The notes beneath the pieces are model-generated. The model was not told the origin of the DNA, did not search any database, and saw only the letters and a list, made by a program, of their open reading frames with translations. 64,000 nt of DNA from Nansenia antarctica (Eukaryota; Chordata; Actinopteri; Argentiniformes; Microstomatidae): contig OZ022345.1 of the NCBI GenBank assembly GCA_963989245.1, positions 49,809,624 through 49,873,623 of the forward strand, read 5' to 3'. Positions 11,311 through 64,000 of the stretch are shown here, in pieces (position 1 is the first letter of the stretch; each line of letters begins with the position of its first letter). The position numbers were made by a program, and so were the translations under genes.

Positions 11311-13668
11311 AATGTAATCATAACAAGAATCATAACAATTATCATATACAAGAATCATAACAAGAATCATATACAAGAATCATAACAAGAATAATACAGG
11401 AATCATAATAAATATACATTAGCTAGAAATGGTAGGCCTACTGAAGAAAGATGGTCATACATTCTCCCTCCCTCCCTGATACTAAACAACAAAGTAATTA
11501 CTGTTAAAGTGATTATTACTATACATTTATTAACTTTAACTGTATGAGGCAGTTTGGAGTTGTGTTAGCCACATAAAGAAAATACATATCTAAAACTTAA
11601 TTATGAAGATTACTATGGGATTATGTTAGAGAGAGAAGGAATGAGGATTGTGTTACAAGCAATATCCCCCTACCTGGTCCTACCCTTAAATGTCCACTAG
11701 AAGGCAGGCATGTATCAGCATAAAGCAGGGGTCTCCAACCTTTTTTCATCTGAGAGCTACTTTGAAAAAATGTAAGTGGCCGAGAGCCCATCATATCTTG
11801 TTACTTACATTCATTCACATTCATTATTTTGTCTTTTTGTGTCTTTCAATTTTTTTTGCATGTGTGTAATATAAGTGCATTGACTCATTCCTACACTTAG
11901 TGAGATGACTGTCACTGCATGGAGTCGACAACAGTTGTGTATGCTGGAGTGTATCCACTTAGGTTCACTCTTATATATTTAAGGACAAAAAGCACAGAAG
12001 GACATCAGTGACAGAGTGGGAACTAAAACATGTTTTGTAGTGAAAATTAACTAAAAAGTGACATTTGAAATCTTGACATTTATGAAATCTTGTAGGTTAG
12101 TAAAGTGCTCTTACCTCAGGACTGAGTCGGGAAGTCTCCCGGGAGATGATACTACTGAGAAAATCTTCCCAAAACAAAATATAAGTTTAATCTGCCGTTT
12201 TAGACGAAAATCTACTGTACCCGATAGGAAGACTATTTCACACTAGTATGGAAGTGGAGGCTTTCAGGTTAATATTAAGCCTATAAGGTTAATGTCAATA
12301 TGTCAATTAATATTAAGTTAATATTAAGCCTATACATGTATAGTAGGATATTCAAATTGGAATTTCATACAATTTTACAATGTGAAATAACACCACAAGT
12401 CTTTTGGAATGCACCTTGCGAAACAGAGAACCTGGTTTATTACCATTCAACTCCATCCACCACAGATATTACAGAGCAGATTCACAAGTATTAAGCTTTT
12501 ATAACAGCAGCTCTTTTTGACACACCCCCATTCCCAGACCTCCACATCCCCCAGCCTCCTACTAATGGAAAAGCATTACAGATTCACAATTCTTTTAATA
12601 TTTGGTGAAGACTGGCCCCAACACTTTCAGTTACCACTCCTTAAAATACAATAGTAGCCTAGTGTACTCACCTTTTGAGTTGTTTTTAAAAATGACAGAA
12701 AAAGGGTTTGTACCACATTATTTCCGATATTGAGAAGTTGAAAAAGGGTTTCACATCAACCTTCATACACTGCAGACAATGGGCGCCTCATCATTTTTAG
12801 AGAACAGAAGTGATCTGACATTTTGAAGGGGGGACAGGACTGTGTTTGTCACTGTATACAAATGTACAGTGGATTTTATTGACATACATTCCATAGGTTA
12901 AACAGCTGCAAGATAGGAGGCACACCCAGTATTGCACTTCATTAAAAGTTCTGGCTCAAAACATAATCCAGAATATCAAACGAAACTGAAGTGTAGAGTA
13001 GCAACTTCGGAATACAGCTATTTTGGATACTATCATTATATACAAGATTAGATAAATCGTACACTATTTCCTCCCAAACATAACATTCTTAACAGTCTTT
13101 TTCACTGACTGAGAATTATTATTCTCTTTTTTCGTCATGATGCACTCGACAGTGGAGAATACTGTACAGGATTACGAAAAAAGTCAGTTTACATACAACA
13201 ATATTTTGAATTCTTAGTTAGGAAGCTGGAAATACGGCCTGTCTCATTTTTTATATATATATCCAAGTTCATCCACAGTTGCTTTTAGCAAATTTATTTC
13301 ATATTCAATTTTAATCTTCAATACACTTTGTTACACTTCAGTGATCAGGAGGTGTGCAACGTCTATGGAAGCCGAGGGGTTACAACGGCCGCATGCAAAC
13401 ACGTCACAAGTTTTTTTTTTTTTTTGTAATATTTTTCTTTTTTCATTGGGTTTCCTCTAAATCCAAAGAGCTTTGACTCTTTTGTATGTTTGTAGTAGAG
13501 ACTGGAGAGGTTGGTAGAAGAGCAGAGCTCAGGACTCGTGGCTATGGTAGAAGCCCGGGCCAATATCCAGGGCATTCTGACAACACCAGAGACACCTGAG
13601 GCTGAGCTTGGGCAGCAGCCTGCAGTCACAGTAGATGAACAAGTGTTCAGGTTTGGTTCTCTGGGTGT
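11311..13668. other. Intergenic stretch and probable mycbp2 3' UTR
   Basis: No coding exon is supported. At 11728-11785 the sequence AGGGGTCTCCAACCTTTTTT followed by GAGAGCTACTTTG resembles one end of a teleost hAT-type repeat, but no partner end was found. The right part, next to the mycbp2 stop at 13669, is probably mycbp2 3' UTR. Minus-strand AATAAA hexamers occur at 13293-13298 and 12875-12880. Confidence 0.4.
12875..12880 (-). terminator. Candidate mycbp2 polyadenylation hexamer
   Basis: AATAAA on the minus strand, about 790 bp downstream of the mycbp2 stop codon. An alternative hexamer at 13293-13298 would give a shorter UTR. The choice cannot be made without transcript ends. Confidence 0.3.
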
Positions 13669-60227
<46,559 letters not shown>

Positions 60228-60299
60228 CTGAGAGGGGGGGAGGAGAGAGGGTTGAGAATGAATGGATAGACTATATACTGTACATATATACGTATATAC

Positions 60300-61424
60300 A
60301 AGGGCGAAAGTTTGGTTTGGGAAGTGGGCGGGACACAATAAAAGGGTGACCACAGACCCCCTAGGGGGGTCCGGGGACATGCCCCCCCGTAAGATTTCTT
60401 TTTACTTTTGAAAGTAAAATCAATCAATTTGGTGCACTTTGAGGGCAAAATGAAGAGGCTAGATCTATGAAGAACTACATACATCACTGTATGTCTTTTG
60501 TAATCCCCATTTTATGACCCTTCAAGATCTTCTTACCTTTATGTATTCATACTTAGTCATTGTTTACCCTTTAAGATAAAAGATTAATTCAATTAACACT
60601 TTTAATATAAAGAACATTTCTTTATTCTCCTCCTTCATCTCTCAATTCAAAACATTACTTGCACAAAGTATACTGTCTGCACTGTACCAAACACATGCTT
60701 TCTGTACTCATTTGCAACAATAATAATAATCTCTGCGGTGACAGCCAGGCTCCTGCTGTTTTAGAGGTGATCTTCCAAACACTTCAACTCACGTTTTAAT
60801 TTCCATTACACACAGCGAGTCAGATCACACACAATCAACAGCTTCCAGAAGCTTCTTAAACCTGACGGACTAAACTAACTAAACCCGGGGGGGATCATCT
60901 TCTCCATGTCACCACACCAGATAAATTGTCCAGCTCATCGATGACAACTTGAAATATACGGTAGGCTAGCAAAGCTGATAACGTGATTATCAGTTACATA
61001 GGACCAAGCCAAGGGTAATAGAACAATCCTGCTGTTTTACAAACAATAATGAACCAACTCATATCCTCCTTCTTTCTTTTTATCCCCTCTCCAAAGAAAG
61101 ACAGAAGATTCAACTGTTTTTGGTGCTTAATTTTTATTGGTCTGCAGTCTGCACTCTACAAGTGGGTCAGCACCTTTCTCATCCTGAGCATTTTTTTCAA
61201 GTGGGCGTGCCTGCTCCCTGCGAAGGCATAGCATAGAACCATAGATCATAGAACCAGGGATGATAGAAGCTGTCGCTACTCGCTGGCCAAACAATAGTGG
61301 ATTAAGCATGATTTTTTTCAGTTAACGCACATTTTTTTATGTTTAAAAAGTGGGGGGGACAGAATCTAGGTTTTGAAAAGTGGAGGGGACATGTCCCCCC
61401 TGTCCCTAGTGGAGATTTCGCCAA
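60300..61424. mobile_element. Candidate DNA transposon with short inverted ends
   Basis: The left end AGGGCGAAAG and, in reverse, the right end TTGGCGAAAT are inverted. Just inside each end lie GGGGGACATGTCCCC-like motifs (CCGGGGACATGCCCCCC at the left, GGGGACATGTCCCCCCTGTC at the right). I recognise the right end as a common teleost repeat. The interior is non-coding. The boundaries are approximate. Confidence 0.5.
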
Positions 61425-61442
61425 TGTATAATATACACATCA

Positions 61443-61530
61443 TGGCTGTCAACGTTAATGCGTTAACGCATGTGATTAATCTGGAAACAATAACGCGATA
61501 AAGACAAATTAACGCATGATTAATCACGTG
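61443..61530. repeat. Fragment of a GTTAACGC-rich teleost repeat
   Basis: Alternating TTAACGC/GCGTTAA motifs (AACGTTAATGCGTTAACGCA, then ATTAACGCATGATTAATC) mark one end of a widespread repeat. The other end is not identified. Confidence 0.4.
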
Positions 61531-61532
61531 AC

Positions 61533-61619
61533 CAGGGTTGCCAGATGGGATTGACAATTTACAGCCTAACCAGTCTATAACCTCTAAATCCAGTAGCCCA
61601 TCCCCATCTGGCAACCCTG
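61533..61619. repeat. 87-bp inverted-repeat unit with perfect 17-bp arms
   Basis: CAGGGTTGCCAGATGGG (61533-61549) and its exact complement (61603-61619) enclose 53 bp. It may be a tiny MITE or foldback element. It sits between the repeat fragment on its left and the hAT element on its right. Confidence 0.7.
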
Positions 61620-61647
61620 CACTGACCCAGGTAGACAGTCTGGCCAC

Positions 61648-64000
61648 TAGGGGTGCAACGGTTCTCGGTTTTTTTACGGACGGTACGGTTTGCGTTCCAC
61701 GGCTCAATTCACTAGTGAACCGTGACGGTTTTCGGTTTATGCTGCGATTTGGCCGCGTTCGTAAATTAGCTCTGAGAGCGCCGGAGCGTCCACGTGAATG
61801 CCTCGAACGCGGCCTTTGGTCAGAGGTCGAGTTGGTCTGGAACGCAGTTGTACATCTTTACTGCCTAATTGGCTGCCTAATATCCAATCACAGGGAAGAA
61901 ACAAAAACACTGTTAGAGAAAAAAAAGGTGAAGATGGCGACCGGATTAGAAAACATGGCGAACCCAGTTGAGAGGCAACAGTTTGAGGAAGCCCCGGATT
62001 CCTACAAGTCTGCGGTGTGGGGTCATTTCGCTTTTCCCGTTGAATATGACAATAAGGGGGGAAAAACAGTGGACAGAAACATTACTGTCTGCAAGCTCTG
62101 CTTAAAGCGTGTGCCATATGCGAATGGATGCACCTCTAACATGAACCAGCATATTCGCCGCTACCACTCAACGATAACACTGACTGGGAGCAGGAAAGCC
62201 AGTCAGGTAGCGTCAGTGAGCAGACAGCAGTCTCTCTCTGATGCGTTCGGACAGACGTACACTACCACTTCAGAGAAACACAAAAAAATAACCAATGCAG
62301 TGGGGATGTTCATTGCAAAGGATTTGCAGCCCTTTTCGGTGGTTGGAGATTTGGGTTTTCGAAATCTGATAAAACCTCTCGAGCCCCGTTACAGTGTCCC
62401 CTCCCGTACATCATTCAGCACCAAAATAATCCCCGGTATTTACCAAACAACGCGCAGAGGCATTGAAGACGATTTGGCAAAAACACAGAGCTTTGCACTG
62501 ACTACGGATGGTTGGACCTCCCGGGCAACGGAGAGTTACCTCACTGTCACGGTCCACTACATGTCACCGGATTGGGAGATGAAGAGCGCAGTACTGCAAA
62601 CTCGTCCACTATACGAAAGCCATACCAGCGCGCACCTGGCAGAGGAATTAACAAATGCAGTGACTGAGTGGAAGTTGGAGAGGCCAAACATAACAATTCC
62701 CGTTACAACAGACAACGCAGCAAATATCGTAAATGCGATCCATGAAGCTGGTGGACTGGGGCCACAGATCGGCTGCTTTGCGCACGTCGTAAATCTCGCC
62801 GCCAAGAAGGCAGTGGCAATAACCCCGGTGTCCCGCCTCCTGGGTAAGATCAGACATGCAGTCACTTTCTTCCACAAAAGCACCACAGCCCACCATATTC
62901 TGACAATTAAACAAGATATGTTAGACTTACCAAAACACAAATTAATCCACGATGTCGCAACTCGTTGGAATACAACACATGACATGTTGGAACGCTATGT
63001 GGAACAGCAGCCCGCCATCTATTCTGCCTTACTTGACAAAGGTGTTAAGGTTTCTGCCAAGAACATGGCGATGTTGTCTGACAGTGAACAGAAACTGGCA
63101 GAAGAAGTCATTGACCTACTAAAGCCACTGAAAACTGTGACCACTCTCATGAGCAGTGAAACATCCCCCACCACATCAATGATACTCCCCCTGAAGGAAA
63201 TTATACTGAAATCCATGGCACCAGGAGATGAGGACAGTGCAGCCATCAAACTAGCCAAAGCAGCCATTACCCAGGACCTGGAAAAGAGGTACACAGACCC
63301 TGATCTGCAAGCATACCTCCAAAGAGCCACAGCCCTGGACCCCAGGTTCAAATCCCTGCCTTCCCTTGATGAAGCCTCTCATGCCAGACTCTACAGGGAT
63401 CTCACCACAGACATTCTGGAGCATGAACAGCAGGTAGTCTATTATTTTATTATTTATCATTGATGTTTTTAGTTAACCATGTGTGATTTTATGATTTAGA
63501 TGGCTGTAATTATATATTTTAAGTCCTTATCACAGTTGTTAATTAAAAAAATAAAATAAACATTTGTCATTATTCTTGCAGGGTCAAGCAGAGAAAGCTG
63601 GGCCATCCACAGAGGAACAAAATCCATCCTCATCCCCTCCCCAGAAGAAGACAGCAATGGCAGAGCTATTTGGGGCGGTCTTCAAGGCAGATGAACAGCC
63701 CAAGTCCATTGCCCAGATAAATGAGGAGGAAGTCACCACTTACAAGCTAACAGAATGTATTCATATGGATGCTGATCCGTTCATGTGGTGGAAGACAAAC
63801 AGGTGCAAGTTCCCCCATGTTGCACAAGTTGCACAGAGACACTTCTGTGTCCCGGGAACGTCTGTTGCAAGTGAGAGAATTTTCTCCACTGCTGGGGACA
63901 TTGTCACTGCAAACCGCTCTCGCCTTGCTGCAGAGAATGTTGACATGCTCATATTTTTACATAAGAACCTCATAATAGATAAATAGATCGATGATAATTG
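61648..64000 (+). mobile_element. Apparently autonomous hAT transposon, 3' end outside window
   Basis: The 5' terminus TAGGGGTGCAACGGTTCTCG is of hAT type and lies 286 bp before the transposase start codon. The coding sequence reaches 63986, 14 bp before the window edge, so the 3' inverted repeat and second target duplication must lie beyond. If the element starts at 61648, the 8-mer CTGGCCAC (61640-61647) should reappear after its 3' end. The element is in an intron of mycbp2, opposite in orientation. Confidence 0.8.
61934..63986 (+). CDS. hAT-family (ZBED-type) transposase, two exons, apparently intact
   Basis: Cut-and-paste DNA transposase, predicted nuclear. Exon 1 is 61934-63433 (500 codons) and exon 2 is 63582-63986. 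The intron is GT-AG (CAG|GTAGTC ... TTGCAG|GGTC) and the joined frame is 634 residues, in phase and uninterrupted. A BED zinc finger lies at about residues 25-80 (WGHF..., C53, C56, H73, H78). Catalytic-type acidic residues are D192 (TTDGWTS) and D260 (TTDNAANIV), with the CxxH motif C281/H284 (CFAHVVNL) and TRWNTTHDML downstream. The C-terminal hAT dimerisation region spans about residues 560-634 (VASERIFSTAGDIV, then RSRLAAENVDMLIFLHKN), including the conserved Glu near 598. The start at 61934 was preferred to an upstream in-frame Met at 61538 because the earlier frame crosses the transposon end and unrelated repeats. Confidence 0.88.

Noticed and set aside
61538..61933. N-terminal extension of the hAT transposase from an upstream Met
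   Set aside because: The extra 132 codons cross the transposon end and an unrelated inverted repeat; the BED finger begins shortly after the Met at 61934.

Overview
This window is nuclear DNA of a ray-finned (teleost) fish. The evidence is short spliced exons with vertebrate-type GT-AG junctions, two genes recognisable as fbxl3 and mycbp2 (neighbours in tetrapods as well), very abundant CA/GA microsatellites, and many hAT, Tc1 and MITE-type DNA transposons of the kind common in fish. I cannot name the species.

Layout. 1-4.3 kb is intergenic or fbxl3 3' flank, with small repeats and one retrocopy that has target-site duplications. 4.3-6.7 kb (minus strand) holds the four coding exons of fbxl3, with a complete 441-codon frame and a probable non-coding first exon near 7.6 kb. 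7.2-9.7 kb holds a MITE, a CA repeat and retroposon tails. 9.28-11.15 kb (plus strand) is a spliced gene I do not recognise, and its main exon is broken by two apparent single-base shifts. 11.2-13.6 kb is gene-free and probably includes the mycbp2 3' UTR. From 13.67 to 60.23 kb the minus strand carries 74 consecutive coding exons of mycbp2 (PAM/PHR1/Highwire), about 4,203 codons, with every junction phase agreeing. The roughly 600 N-terminal residues must lie beyond the right edge. 60.3-64 kb is a cluster of DNA transposons in an upstream mycbp2 intron, ending in an apparently intact hAT (ZBED-type) transposase gene on the plus strand whose 3' end is cut off by the window.

Both recognised genes act in ubiquitination. 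FBXL3 is the cryptochrome-binding subunit of an SCF ligase. MYCBP2 is a giant RING ligase with a cysteine relay, and both relay cysteines are present here. Domains of MYCBP2 run from right to left: RCC1-like propeller with a Cys-rich insert, PHR1, helical linker, PHR2, helical linker, filamin-type Ig, two SH3-like repeats, Ser-rich disordered region, zinc-binding segment, DOC-like domain, helical region, B-box-like zinc region, RING-H2 and tandem cysteine domain.

The most unusual signal is local tandem duplication of 5' splice sites in three mycbp2 introns (about 20.1, 44.3-44.8 and 57.3 kb). One array has six exact decoy donors, the nearest of which is in frame. Also notable are a pair of inverted MITE copies flanking eight mycbp2 exons, several hAT insertions with exact 8-bp target duplications (one in the centre of an 18-bp palindrome), and a GC-AG intron.
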